Below, in pieces: positions 11,155-21,483 of a stretch of DNA of 64,000 bases. This DNA comes from Sesamum alatum (lineage: Eukaryota; Streptophyta; Magnoliopsida; Lamiales; Pedaliaceae). The stretch is from NCBI GenBank assembly GCA_034509735.1, contig JACGWO010000005.1, forward strand, positions 22,748,383 to 22,812,382, in the 5' to 3' direction. A model generated the notes under the pieces. That model was not told the origin of the DNA and searched no databases. It saw nothing but the letters and a program-made list of their open reading frames with translations. Made by a program: the position numbers and the translations under genes. The first letter of the stretch is position 1. Each line of letters begins with the position of its first letter.

Positions 11155-11527
11155 TTTGGTAAAAACTCATCATGGACCGAACCATGTCCAACAGGGTTCG
11201 ATTCCTCCTTTCAGAGACACCATTTAACTGCGGTGTTCCTGGAGGTGTCCATTCTGATATTATACCATGTTCTTTTAGATAGTCTAGGAACTCCGTACTA
11301 AGGTATTCACCGCCTCGGTCCGACCGAAGGATTTTAATTTTGCAGTTAGTTTGGTTCTCCACTTCAAGTCTGAATTCTTTAAACCTCTCAAGAGCTTCAG
11401 ACTTGTACCTCATCAGGTAAACATAACCATACCGTGAATGATCATCGGTGAAGGTTATGAAGTAGGAGAACCCACCTCGGGCCTGCGTCCTTAGTGGTCC
11501 ACATACGTCTGTATGGACCAAGTCCAA
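11087..11527 (-). pseudogene. N1 pol: integrase catalytic core
   Basis: This open stretch carries the retroviral integrase core fold signature. D7 (VHTDVCGP), D70 (RSDRGGEY) and E106 (NGVSERRNR) give a D,D-35-E triad, the metal-binding set that inserts cDNA into the genome. The frame is lost after MMSF by a one-base insertion near 11160. A one-base deletion near 11560 separates it from the zinc-binding region upstream. Confidence 0.9.
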
Positions 11528-11902
11528 CAGACCTGTGGCAAGCCTGCTTTGTCCTACAAAGGGCCTCTGGTCATTTTCCCTCTTAGACAGGACTCACAAG
11601 TTGGTAGATCGTTCAAGTCCCCAACCTCTAGGTTCTTTGAGTCTACCAACCTTTTCATCCTATCTTGGGATATGTGACCTAGCCTAGCGTGCCACAGACA
11701 TGCGTTCCCCGTTATTATCTAATTTTCGTTTGTGTTGTGCATTGAGGACGAAATTCGTTTGTTGCAAGATATAGAGTCCGTTATGTAATGTACCAAGTAG
11801 ATGAGCAATTCCACACCTCATCAAATAAAAGCAATTTTTATTGATTCTAAACTCATAACCATTATTGTCCAACAATGGAATGGGAATGATGTTTTTAATC
11901 AT
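11528..11902 (-). pseudogene. N1 pol: pre-integrase and integrase zinc-finger region
   Basis: The segment includes the IPLLDNNGYEF...FYLMRCGIAHLLG block (copia GAG-pre-integrase region). Then, after a frameshift at about 11700, come remnants of the HHCC integrase N-terminus (His residues near 11690-11660 and the CES.CLRGK cysteines near 11590). Frameshifts at about 11910, 11705 and 11560 interrupt it. Confidence 0.78.
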
Positions 11903-13010
11903 ACTGGGTACAAAAATAAACTTGTTCTAAATCTATGCTAATATTATCACTAATCACTAGAGTGGCGGATCCTACTGCTTCTGGCCAGATGGCCTTGCCA
12001 TTCCCAAGCTTCAGGATCATGTCCCCGCTACCCAGTTTTCTGCTTCTTTTCAACACCTGCAAGTCATTGCAAATGTGAGCTCCACAGCCGGTATCTAATA
12101 CCCAAGAGGCAGAACTAGTGACCATATTAACCTCAATCACATATATACCTTGGTTCGAGAAGAGTTTAGGGCACTCTCTCTTCCAATGCCCTTTCTCACG
12201 GCAGTTGATACATATGACATATGCCTTTGACTGTTGCTTGGAGACAACCTTTCCCTTTCCTTTGCCTTTCCCCTCTTTGGCAATGGGAACACTCTTAGTG
12301 TTCGTAGCTGCTTTGACGGCCTTTCCCTTCCCTTTCTTCCTTTTCCAACGTCCGGCACCCTTGCCTTTCGTATTAGAAGTTGAAGCACCTCCAAACAATA
12401 CCGAAGGCGTGGACTTCTTAGTCGTTGCCTCGTATTGCACCAACATATTGATCAACTCATGAATGCCTTTCTCAAGTGCGTTCATGTTGTAGTTGACGAT
12501 AAATTGGTCAAAGGAGGGTGGGAGTGACTGAAGGATCACATCTATGTACGTTTCATTATCGAGACCTGCCTTTAGGTCCTCGAGCTTTTCCACCAGGGTA
12601 AGCATTTTAACCCCGTGCTCTTGTACAGAGGATCCTTCTGTCATTTTAGTTCCAAAGAACACCTTGGTCGCGACATACCTAGTATGCTGGTCCGGGATTG
12701 CATAGCAATCCTTTAGGCGAGCCATAATGGAAGGGACATCGTCTAGCCTTTCATACTGCTTCTGAATCTCATTGGTCATCGAAGCAAGTATGATGCTACG
12801 GACCTTCCGGTTATCCTTATGCCAAGTCTCGAACGTCTCACGTTCTTCTGGCGTGGATCCTTCCGGTAAGGTCCTAGGGAGAGGCTCGTCCATGACGTAG
12901 CCTTGGTTCTCGTAATCTAGGACTATCCTGAGATTTCGCAACCAGTCGTTGTAGTTTGTTCCATTGAATTTGTTTGTCTCAAGAATGGTGGAAAGTGGGT
13001 TCTTAGACAT
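11895..13010 (-). pseudogene. N1 gag and protease
   Basis: The 371-residue frame opens with MSKNPLSTILETNKFNGTNY, a typical copia Gag start. The capsid-like part spans about residues 10-200 (DYENQGYVMDEPLP, LQSLPPSFDQFIVNYNMN). A Lys/Gly-rich basic stretch runs about 215-255. A CCHC zinc knuckle (C267, C270, H275, C280) would bind RNA, and the aspartic protease active site DTG is at 306-308 (WVLDTGCGAHICND). The start is supported by the same MSKNP start in the other copies. The frame fails near 11912, where VPSMIKN should follow, so protease joins the rest of Pol only through a frameshift. This is the best preserved Gag in the window. Confidence 0.9.
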
Positions 13011-13387
13011 TTTAAAATCTACATTTTAGAAAACAGCGCGCGATCAGCAGAAAATAAAAGACGGTGGTTTGATAAAATAATTAAATGCATGGACTTTAGT
13101 CATTTAATCCTCCCACTATTTATACGAAAACACGTTACTCTCAAACGTGATTTTCGGGAAATCCTTTCCAAGTGGGCTTGGGATCCACAACGATTTTTCC
13201 CATACCCCGCTTTTACGATTCGCATGGAAAAGATCCTGTGGGAGGTATTCCATACCATTCTCGTTCCACGAGATTCCCAAGATTATTGCCTCACCCTTTC
13301 ACATGATCCCGAGGACTCCAAGCGAATCATGTTAATTGGGCGTTAGACCCAACCCAATCGACCGAGCCACGGACCCACTGGTACCCC

Positions 13388-13477
13388 CACGACTCGTGAG
13401 ACAGGTAGCAGCAGCCGCTTTTCGTTCATGACATAATGCAGCTTCCTTTTAAGTACAATAACGTGCCACGACTCGTG
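13388..13477 (-). repeat. Paired leader palindromes in N1
   Basis: The 11-base palindrome CACGA-N-TCGTG occurs at 13388-13398 and 13467-13477, 79 bases apart. The nearer copy lies 378 bases upstream of the gag start. The same pair, spacing and distance recur in X, E3 and E4. The role is unknown. Such palindromes can act as RNA dimer or packaging contacts. Confidence 0.6.
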
Positions 13478-13784
13478 AGACCACGCTATTGACCTAAAGC
13501 AGCTTCCTCACTATGCCATGGATTGGAAGGCATGGACAAACTCCTAGAGTTCATGTCCACTTTGTCTAGGGTCTAATATTTTGACATTGGTCCAACCAAT
13601 GTGAGAGTAAGTAATAACCGAGATCTCAAATAAATATCTACACATACATCCATAATGCGTAAATAAACCATTCATAGCAGTTATACGATAAATAAATAAT
13701 CCATTCATCCATCATCATAACCACATGCAAATTAAAGCCTAGCACGCCCCTGTTGGATGATCACGAGCCCGAATCCTATGCGAT

Positions 13785-13802
13785 CCACTGAGCCCGCAGT
13801 GG
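13785..13802 (-). repeat. Leader hairpin CCACTG-N6-CAGTGG in N1
   Basis: A perfect 6-bp stem with a 6-base GC-rich loop. It is present at 18681-18698 in X and 62084-62101 in E4, and decayed by one base in E3 near 51256. Confidence 0.5.
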
Positions 13803-14534
13803 ATCTATGGTCAATCTAGGGTTGGTCCTATACTATTACATTAATAGTAACCCAATCATCATGCTGATGGGCCTTGGTCTCTTTTTCTCTTTCTTCACTT
13901 CATGGAAAACACCAAGGGGCCTCCCGTCTGGGCTCTCCATGTGGTCCTTCCTTCTTCTCCACCAATTACAAAAAAAAGGAAACCTCACTCCTAGTCTACT
14001 CTCATTACATATTAAAAAAAAAGAAACCCCAGCGAAAACGCGGGGGGAGTACATAAGGAGGGAGGTAGAATGCCTTATTATTCCAAGGCAACTAGAAAGA
14101 GAGAAGGAGAAAGCAGTAAAAGAGGCACACAGGCCCAACAGAAAATAAACCATACATCCGGTCTTAGGGCTCGCGATCATCCATTTCCATCCAACACACA
14201 TAATCACATGATCCAATCACATAATTACATAATACCAACAACATATGATTTCCAATCATAAATATTCATAATAATTAATGAATATGTGCACAACGTGTGA
14301 AAAATAAAACACAAATATTGGTAATAATATTTTCTCGTTTTAGGAAAACCTTTCCTCATTATTTTAAGTAAAATAACCCGGGATTCCGAATCCAATTTAT
14401 TTTACTCCTAAAATAATGTCTTTAGAAAAATAGGCATAATTGAACCAAAAACAATTTTTCAGAATTAATTCAAAATTAGAACTGAAAATAATTAAAAATA
14501 AAAGAATAATACTGCTAGGGTTTTGAAACCCTAG

Positions 14535-15015
14535 CAGCAGCAGCTGCCGCCGCCGCCGCCGCCGGCGGCTCGCCGGCACGCGCGCAGGGCAGCAGGCTCA
14601 GCCTGCCGCCCCTGCGCGCGCGCAGGCACTGCCTGGCCGGGCGCCCGCGCGCAGGCCCCTTGCCTGCATGCGCGCGCGCCTGGCCGGCGGCGCGCTGTAC
14701 GACCCGGCATGCCGGCAGGCCGCCGCGCGCGCCTGGCGGCGCCGCCCAGGGCCCGTCCGCGCGCGGCCTTGCGCGCGCGCGCGCGCATGAGCGCGCCTGC
14801 CGGGCGCGCGCGCGCAGACACCCTTGTCTGCGTGCGCGCGCGCGCCTGGAGGTGCTGCCCTGCGCGCGCGCCTGCGCGCAGCCTTCCTGGCTGCGCGCTT
14901 GCCCCCGCGCGGCCGACTGGGCGGGCGCGCGCAGGCCTCCCTTGCCTGCACGCGTCTGCCCTGCCGGCAGCGTGCGGCTGCGCGCGGCCAGCCCTCCCGG
15001 CTGGCCGGCTGCGTC
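14535..15015 (-). repeat. GC-rich block in N1 leader
   Basis: Extreme GC content with many alternating CG runs (for example gcgcgcgcgcgcgc at 14771-14784) and repeated gcctggccgg, cctgcctgc and gccggc words, bordered by a (CCG)n run at about 14547-14565. Long Arg/Ala-rich frames on all strands are a by-product of this composition. Each related element has a block at the same place but of different sequence and length. Confidence 0.8.
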
Positions 15016-15176
15016 GTTTCTCGTTTTCCGTTCAATTTTTCCACCCCGTTTCCCAAGAAAAACAGAAAATCACCAACATGCTTAAAATCAAGAACAATCA
15101 AGATTTAATAAAAAACATGCCAATTTCACGTTTCATGCTTATAACGCACATAAACCCTAGGCCTATACACTGAACC

Positions 15177-15190
15177 GGGCTCTGATACCA
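15177..15190 (-). promoter_or_regulatory. N1 primer-binding site (initiator tRNA-Met)
   Basis: On the minus strand TGGTATCAGAGCCC lies one base inside the 5' LTR. This is the usual plant copia PBS, complementary to the 3' end of initiator tRNA-Met. It sets the 5' LTR and the orientation. Confidence 0.9.
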
Positions 15191-15191
15191 C

Positions 15192-17192
15192 TGAAAGAAA
15201 ATCCAGTGGATCGTCCCGGGAATTGCGCGAATGCGGAAGCGTGGTAAAAATAAACATATTAAAATAAAAGGCATGATTTTAATTTAAAGAACACGCTCAA
15301 GGGGTGTGCCCTTGAGGTTCCCGGGGCGTTCGGTGTATCTCATGATCATAAAAACAATTAAATAAATCATGGAGGCCATAGAGTTAAAAATAAAGAGGGA
15401 CGAAATCTTAAATGAGACCTACCCGTTGTCGTTTTCGTCTTCAACTGCTACTCGCGTTGTTCCCGTTTTGCACCAAGACCTCGTTCTTGAGATCCTCCAA
15501 ATCGTGACACACGATCCACCCACGTATCTTGCACGTCGTGCTAGCAACGAACAAGTATTATTTTTGGAGTGGACGAATCAATAACTCGTTATCAATTAAC
15601 GGTATTGGTTCGTCTAAGTTCTTGATGTTCCAAGAACAAAAAGAACTAAGAAAAATATTTTCTTGCTAGAGAAAGAGAGAGGGGGCGGACGAGAGGTAGG
15701 AGAGGGAGAGTGTGTGTTGTGTGTGTTTTTTGAAGAATCATCATCGTTTAAATGTTGGAAGCTAGGGGTTTATATAGAGGAAGAGTTTAATCCTCTTTAA
15801 ACTCAAACTCTTTAAGTAACCTAATTTGACTAGGATTTTGACCTAGTCAAAGTCCTAGTCAAACTAGTGTTTGACCTAGTCAAACGAATCCTAGCCTTCC
15901 ATCTCCCCTTTCCATCTCGACCGTTTGATTTTAATTTAATGGAATATTTAAATCCTATTAAATATTCCAAAAGGCTAAATAAATATAATATAATAAATTA
16001 ATATTATAATTTATTCTTAAGCCTATTAAATCAACCCTTTTAATAAATCCTATTTATTAATTTAATTCCTTTTATCAAATAGAAGGAATCAATTTCTCCA
16101 AGAAAATATAGGACCCAGATTAAATCTAATTTAATCATTCCTTTACTCCAATATTTAATTCCAAATTAAATACTAAGTGTGTGTGGATAGTGTGTGACTC
16201 TTTAGGTTCACCATTCAGCTAGACTTGGTCGGATTCCTAGAATCCGTCCGTTACCATGGGTGGCCATCTAGCAACGGTCCATGGCACTAGAGACTAGGTG
16301 AAATATTCGGGGATGAACATTTAGGTTCTAACAGTATACTTGTCCTTCTGTCTTCGGTCTCATCACTTAGGGTCTAGGGCACGGAAGATGCAGGTACCCA
16401 TTTTGGACCTAAGTGTCGGTCTGTCCTTACTAAACGCCGCAAGGGAAACCTTTTCCTTCTGTTCAGTCACTGTGGCCACAGATTTCAGGGACAAGACACA
16501 GAGCATATATGAGACTCAACTGTCAACACCTTTTGACAGGAGACAGATCCTTTCTTGGAAACTACTGTCACTTTGTACACCCGAGCTGCACTAGACATGG
16601 CTTATGACTACTCAAGAGTATTTTGGCAATCTCTCACCATATCTAAGATACAGACCTGATGCACAGGTAAACTTAGCAGTTCCTCAAGTCAAAGGACTTG
16701 GCCTGTACCGTTGGAACCGGGAATACACGTCATACCTTGCTGAACATACTCAAGGCCCTCCGTAAGACGGTTCCCGCGAGTCACCTCAGTCAGCTGCTTC
16801 CTAGCATGCTGACCCACTAACACTGCTTAGACGAACCTTCGTCACCCGTCGATGAAATACGACAGCAGATGCTTAGTGCAAGTCTCAAAGGGAATCCCGG
16901 TACCCATTTTCGGGATTCCTTGACTTGGAGATTTCCGGACTGATTCGGTAAGACTGATTTCATGGACCTACCTCCAAGCGTAGTCCCAGTCCCCGAAATC
17001 GTTTCTCAGTCCGTGAGCTTTGTTTGCGTAGTGAACAGAAATATAAATGCAGATAAGTGAACGTAAACAAAGTATTGCCATATGAATTTTCACTTCTTTA
17101 TTCATACATATTTTATCAAATACCAAAGAATTGTCTAGACATAGGTTACATATTCCTGCCAAAATTGGCTTACATGGTCACCTATTCTAACA
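15192..17192 (-). repeat. N1 5' LTR
   Basis: On the plus strand it runs from tgaaagaaaatccagtgg to cacctattctaaca (2001 bases), next to the PBS on one side and tttaa on the other. It differs from 6944-8940 only by scattered single-base changes and one-base length differences in runs. Confidence 0.92.
15769..15884 (-). promoter_or_regulatory. N1 promoter: W-box cluster and TATA box
   Basis: On the minus strand, TTGAC cores in both orientations at 15884-15826 precede the TATA box ctatataaa (15777-15769). As this is the 5' LTR, it is the copy expected to drive element transcription. A TG/CA run lies downstream at about 15711-15728. Confidence 0.58.
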
Positions 17193-17360
17193 TTTAATTC
17201 ATGAGATACACCAAACACCCGGGAATTTCAAGGGCACACCCCTTGAACATGTTTTATTTTAATACGTATTATGCATGTTTAAATTTTGTAATTTAAATTA
17301 TACCGCGCTTCCGCATTCGCGCTATTCCTGGACGATCCACACGCCTACCCAAGGCTTTCA
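17193..17360 (+). repeat. Element X 5' LTR (type A), last part
   Basis: The LTR resumes after N1 with the duplicated tttaa (17193-17197) and ttcatgagatacacc, and ends at ccacacgcctacccaaggctttca (17360). This ending matches the LTR at 33639-33662, not that at 26054. It is followed by the PBS. Confidence 0.85.
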
Positions 17361-17361
17361 G

Positions 17362-17375
17362 TGGTATCAGAACCC
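17362..17375 (+). promoter_or_regulatory. Element X primer-binding site
   Basis: TGGTATCAGAACCC, one base after the LTR end. It is one base different (A for G) from the usual TGGTATCAGAGCCC. Confidence 0.85.
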
Positions 17376-17589
17376 AGTTCGGTGTATAGGCCTAGGGTTT
17401 TGTGTGCGTTTTAAAGCATGAAAACGTGTCTCGCATGTTTTTAATTTTTTCTTGAAATTTTTATCGTAAAAGCATGTCGTTTTCTTGCTTTCAATTTCGT
17501 ATGATTTTTTGGCGATATTGGTATTTTCTATTTTTCTTGGGAAACGGGACAAAATCGAACGAAACGGAGAAAACACAGCACACGGCCAG

Positions 17590-17990
17590 TTGGTGGCAGA
17601 CCGTGCGCAGTTCAGGCTAGCCCGGTGGCGCGACCGAGTGACAGGCGCAGGCGGGTGGCCGGCGCGCGCGCATGCGGGCAGGGAAGCCCGCACGCGCGTG
17701 CGACTTTCGTGCCAGAAGGGCCGCGCGCGTAGGCGCACGAGGCGGCGCCGCCAGGCGCGCGCACACGCAGACGATGGTGTCTGCGCGTGCGGGCAAAGGT
17801 GCCTGCGTGTGCGGCAGCTTGCGGGCGCGCGGCCGTGCGCACTGCTGGCGACCAAGCGCGTGCGCATGTAGGGAGGGTCCTGGGGGCGCACGCCCGGTTA
17901 GGCAGCGCCTGCGCGCGTGCAGGGGCAGCAGGCTGGGACTGCTGACCTGCGCGCCGGCTGACTGCTGCCGGTAGCGGCATCCGGTTGACG
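17590..17990 (+). repeat. GC-rich block in X leader
   Basis: GC-rich with gcgcgc runs and cctgcgcgc words, at the same leader position as in N1 but with little direct alignment to it by eye, while the flanking leader is clearly homologous. Confidence 0.72.
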
Positions 17991-19017
17991 TCGTCGTTTT
18001 TCTCGTTATTTTTTAATTGTTAATTTTTTGGATTAATTCTGAAAAATTCGTTTTATTTAAATTTTGCATATTTTCTAAGAACATTATTTTGGGAGGTTAA
18101 GTTTATTGGATTTGGAATCCCAGGGATAACTTACCTACAAATATGAGGAAGGGTCTTCCTAAATGAGAAAAATAATTGCCAACGGTTGCACCATATTTTT
18201 TCATACATTGCGCATTTATTTATCATGGATTGATGTGATTAGTAATCATGGAATATTAGCATGTGTTTATAAGATTGGATTATATGATTATGTGCGTTGA
18301 ATGAAAATGGATGATCACGAGCCCTAGACCGAATGTATGGTTTAATTTTATGTTGGGCCTGTGTGCCTCTTTCTGCTTTCTGCTTCTCCGCTTATAGTTG
18401 CAATGGAATAATAAGGCGTTCTTTTCTCCCTCCTTATGTACTCCCCCCGGGTTTTCGCTGGGGTTTCTTTTTCATATGTAATGAGAGTAGAATAGGAGTG
18501 AGGATTTATTTTTATGTATTTGCTGGAGAAGAAGGAAGGTCCACATGGAGAGCCCAGAATGGAGGTTCCAAGGCTTTTCCATGAAGAGATGAAAAAGAAA
18601 AGAGACCAAGGCCCATCATAATGATGATTGGGTTACTATTAATGTAATAGTGTAGGACCAACCCTAGATTGACCATAGATCCACTGCGGGCCCAGTGGGT
18701 CGCATAGGATTCAGGCTCGTGATCATCCAACAGGGGCGTGCTAGGCCTTAATTTTTCATGTGGCTGTTATGATGGATGAATTTTGTTTTTTTATTTATCA
18801 TATAATTGCTATGGGATGCAATTTATTTATTTACGCATTGTGGATGAATGTGTTTATATTTACATATGAGATCTCGGTCATTTGCAACTCTCACATTAGT
18901 TGGACCAATTTCCAAATATTACACCCTAGACAAAATGGACATGGACTCTAGGAGTTTGTCCATGCCTTCCAGTCCATGGCATAGTGAGGAAGCTAATTTA
19001 GGTCGATAGCGTGGTCT

Positions 19018-19108
19018 CACGAGTCGTGGCACGTCTATCGTACTTAAAAGAAGCTGCACTATGTCATGAACGAACGTTAGACCACTGTTACGTGTCTCAC
19101 GAGTCGTG
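19018..19108 (+). repeat. Paired leader palindromes in X
   Basis: CACGAGTCGTG at 19018-19028 and 19098-19108, 80 bases apart, 377 bases before the gag start. Both palindromes are perfect although nearby coding sequence is decayed. Confidence 0.6.
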
Positions 19109-19484
19109 GAGGTAGCAGCGGGTCTATGATTCGGTTGATTGGGTCGGGTCTAACGCCCGATTAGCATGATTCGCTTGGAGTTCTCGGGATCATGTGAAAG
19201 GGTGAGGCAATAATCTTGGGAATCTCGTGGAACGAGAATGGCATGGCATACCTCCCACATGATTCTTCCCATGCGAATCCTAAAAGCGGGGTATGGGAAG
19301 ATTCGTTATGGATCCGAAGTCCACTAGGAAAAGGTTTCCAGAAAACAACGTTTGAGAGTATCATGTTTTTCTATAAATAGTGGGAGCATTAAATGACTAA
19401 AGACCAAGCGTTTAATTACTTATCAAACATCTGCCTTTTAATTTCTGCTGATAGCAAACTCTGTTTTTTAAATGTAGATTTAAA

Positions 19485-20131
19485 ATGTCTAAGAACCCAC
19501 TATCAACCATACTTGAGACCAACAAATTCAATGTAACAAATTACAACGATTAGTTGCGCAATCTCAAGATAGTCCTAGATTACGAGAACCAAGGCTACGT
19601 CATGGAAGAGCCTCTCCCTAGGACTTTACCGGAAGGATCCATGCCAGAAGAACGTGAGACATTCGAGACTTGGCATAAGGATAACCGGAAGGTCCGTAGC
19701 GTCATACTTGCTTCAATGACGAATGAGATTCAGAAGCAATATGAAAGGCTAGACAATGTCCCTTCCATTATGGCTCGCCTTAAGGATTGCTATGCAGTCC
19801 CGGACCGGCATACTAGTTCTTTGGAACCAAAATGACCGAAGGATCCTCTGTACAAGAGCACGGGGTTAAAATGCTTACCCTGGTGGAAAAGCTCGAGGAC
19901 CTAAAGGCAGGCCTCGATAATGAGACGTACATAGATGTGATCCTTCAGTCTCTCCCACCCTCCTTCGACCAATTTATTGTTAACTATAACATGAATGTAC
20001 TTGAGAAGGGTATTCATGAGTTAATCAATATGTTGGTGCAATACGAGGCAACGACCAAAAAGTTCACGCCTTTGGTATGGTTTGGAGGTGCTTCAACTTC
20101 CAAGACGAAAGGCAAGGGTGCCGGACGTTAG
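19485..20131 (+). pseudogene. X/Y gag (capsid part), disrupted
   Basis: The start codon at 19485 gives MSKNPLSTILETNKFN, as in N1. A TAG (19551-19553, Trp to stop) halts it after 22 residues. The frame then reads LRNLKIVLDYENQGYVMEEP to about 19810, where a 19-base deletion (relative to N1) shifts the frame. A third piece (19832-20131) carries the LPPSFDQFIVNYNMN block and ends at another Trp-to-stop change (tag in ggacgttag). The protein would form the element particle. It cannot be made from this copy. Confidence 0.85.
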
Positions 20132-20757
20132 AAAAGGAAGAAGGGAAAGGGAAAAGCCGTCAAAGCAGCTACAAACACTAAGAGTGTTCCCATTGCCAAA
20201 GAGGGGAAAGGCAAAGGAAAAGGGAAGGTTGTCGCCAAGCAACAGTCGAGGGCATATGACATATGTATCAATTGCCGTGAGAAAGGGCATTGGAAGAGGG
20301 AGTGCCTCAAACTCCTCTCGAACCGAGGTATATTTGTGATTGAGGTTAATATGGTTATTAACTCTGCCTCTTGGGTGTTAGATACCGGCTGTGGAGCTCA
20401 CATTTGCAATGATTTGCAGGTGCTGAAAAGAAGCAGAAAACTGGGTAGCAAGGATATAATCCTGAAGCTTGGGAATGGCAAGGCCATCTCGGCAGAAGCA
20501 GTAGGATCCGCCACTCTAGTAGTTAGTGATCGTATTAGCATAGAATTAGAGCAAGTTTATTATGTACCCAGTATGATTAAAAACATCATTTACATTCCAT
20601 TGTTAGACAATAGTGGTTATGAGTTTATGATCAATGAAAATTGCTTTTATTTGATGAGGTGTGGAATTGCTCATCTACTTGGTACACTTAACAATAGGCT
20701 CTATATCTTGCAACAAATGAACTTTGTTCTAAATTCTACACACAAACGTAAATAGAT
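20132..20757 (+). pseudogene. X/Y gag zinc knuckle, protease and pre-integrase
   Basis: Directly after the stop at about 20129, the frame continues with a Lys-rich stretch, the zinc knuckle CINCREKGHWKREC, and the protease site WVLDTGCGAHICND. The pre-integrase block FYLMRCGIAHLLG follows. A one-base deletion at about 20753 (cgtaaatag against aaattag in N1) creates a stop just before the integrase zinc-binding region. Confidence 0.86.
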
Positions 20758-20775
20758 AATAACGGGAACGCACGA

Positions 20776-21483
20776 TTGTGGCACGCTAGGCTAGGTCACA
20801 TATCCCAAGATAGGATGAAAAGGTTGGTAGACTCAAATAGCCTAGAGGTAGGGGACTTGAGTGAGCTACCAACTTGTGAATCCTGTCTAAGAGGGAAATT
20901 GACCAAGAAGCCCTTTGTAGGACAAAGCAGACTTACCACAGGTCTATTGGACTTGGTCCATACAGACGTATGTGGACCACTAAGGACGCAGGCCCGAGGT
21001 AGGTTCTCCTACTTCATAACCTTTACCGATGATCATTCACGGTATGGTTATGTTTACCTGATGAGTTACAAGTCTGAATCTCTTGAGAGGTTTAAAGAAT
21101 TCAGACTTGAAGTGGAGAACCAAACCAACTGCAAAATTAAAGTCCTACGGTCAGACCGAGGCGATGAATACCTTAGTACCGAGTTCCTTAATTGTCTAAA
21201 AGAAAATGGTATAATATCTGAATGGACACCTCCCAGAACACCACAATTGAATGGCGTCTCTGAAAGGAGGAATCGAACCCTGTTGGACATGGTTCGATCC
21301 TTGATGAGTTTTGCCAAATTGCCCTTGTCCTTTTGGGGCTATGCATTGGTAATGGCGGCCAAGTTGCTAAATTTTCCGCCAACCAGTGTATTGACCCAAA
21401 CGCCATATGAGATATGGCACGACAAGCCTGCATCCTACAACTACTTGAAAGTGTGGGTAGCCCCGCATACGTCAAGAGGTTAG
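20776..21483 (+). pseudogene. X/Y integrase
   Basis: The frame opens with WHARLGHISQDRMKRL and CESCLRGK (HHCC zinc-binding module). The catalytic core follows with Asp in VHTDVCGP, Asp in RSDRGDEY and Glu in NGVSERRNR, the D,D-35-E triad. Past the core it includes FWGYALVMAAKLLN and TPYEIWHDKP. A missing G at about 21462 (gtgtgggtagcc) shifts the frame at the SPAYVK block. This is the longest integrase segment in the window. Confidence 0.88.

Larger units (their letters stand above)
13011..15176 (-). other. N1 long untranslated leader
   Basis: About 2.17 kb separates the PBS from the gag start, which is long for a copia element. It holds, in element order, a GC-rich block (15015-14535), an AT-rich stretch, a tract near 14030-14060 with ccccagcg...cgcgggggg complementarity, a hairpin CCACTG-N6-CAGTGG (13802-13785), and two palindromes CACGANTCGTG (13477-13467 and 13398-13388). 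A 126-codon frame at 14216-13836 exists but is only weakly resembled in X, so I do not call it a gene. Confidence 0.8.
6944..17192 (-). mobile_element. Complete copia element N1, nested in the 5' LTR of X
   Basis: This is a full-length 10.25 kb element flanked by the 5-bp duplication tttaa (6939-6943 and 17193-17197). Its two 2.0 kb LTRs look nearly identical by eye, with scattered single-base differences, so it is the youngest clear insertion here. In element order: LTR 17192-15192, PBS 15190-15177, leader to 13011, gag-pol 13010-8960, polypurine tract 8951-8941, LTR 8940-6944. Several single-base frameshifts and one stop break gag-pol, so it is not autonomous as written. The order and CCHC, DTG, DDE and YVDD motifs match Tnt1-like copia elements. 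The lineage is not resolved. Confidence 0.93.
17376..19484 (+). other. Element X leader
   Basis: A 2.1 kb untranslated leader collinear with that of N1: GC-rich block (about 17590-17990), AT-rich part, the ccccccgggttttcgctgggg tract near 18445, hairpin at 18681-18698, palindromes at 19018-19028 and 19098-19108, then the gag start at 19485. Small frames such as 18333-18584 are not convincing genes. Confidence 0.78.

Noticed and set aside
12118..12462. Plus-strand frames opposite gag (also 20093-20310, 60413-60717).
   Set aside because: Antisense shadows of the Lys/Gly-rich Gag stretch.
14531..15173. Several overlapping Arg/Ala/Pro-rich reading frames on both strands of the GC-rich leader block (also at 17367-17980, 35950-36349, 51920-52650, 62832-63074).
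   Set aside because: Open frames on all strands are expected in DNA with few A/T-rich stop codons. They have no domain and are not collinear between copies.
15177..15190. tRNA-like sequence at PBS positions.
   Set aside because: Only the 12-14 bases complementary to initiator tRNA-Met are present. There is no cloverleaf, so no tRNA gene.
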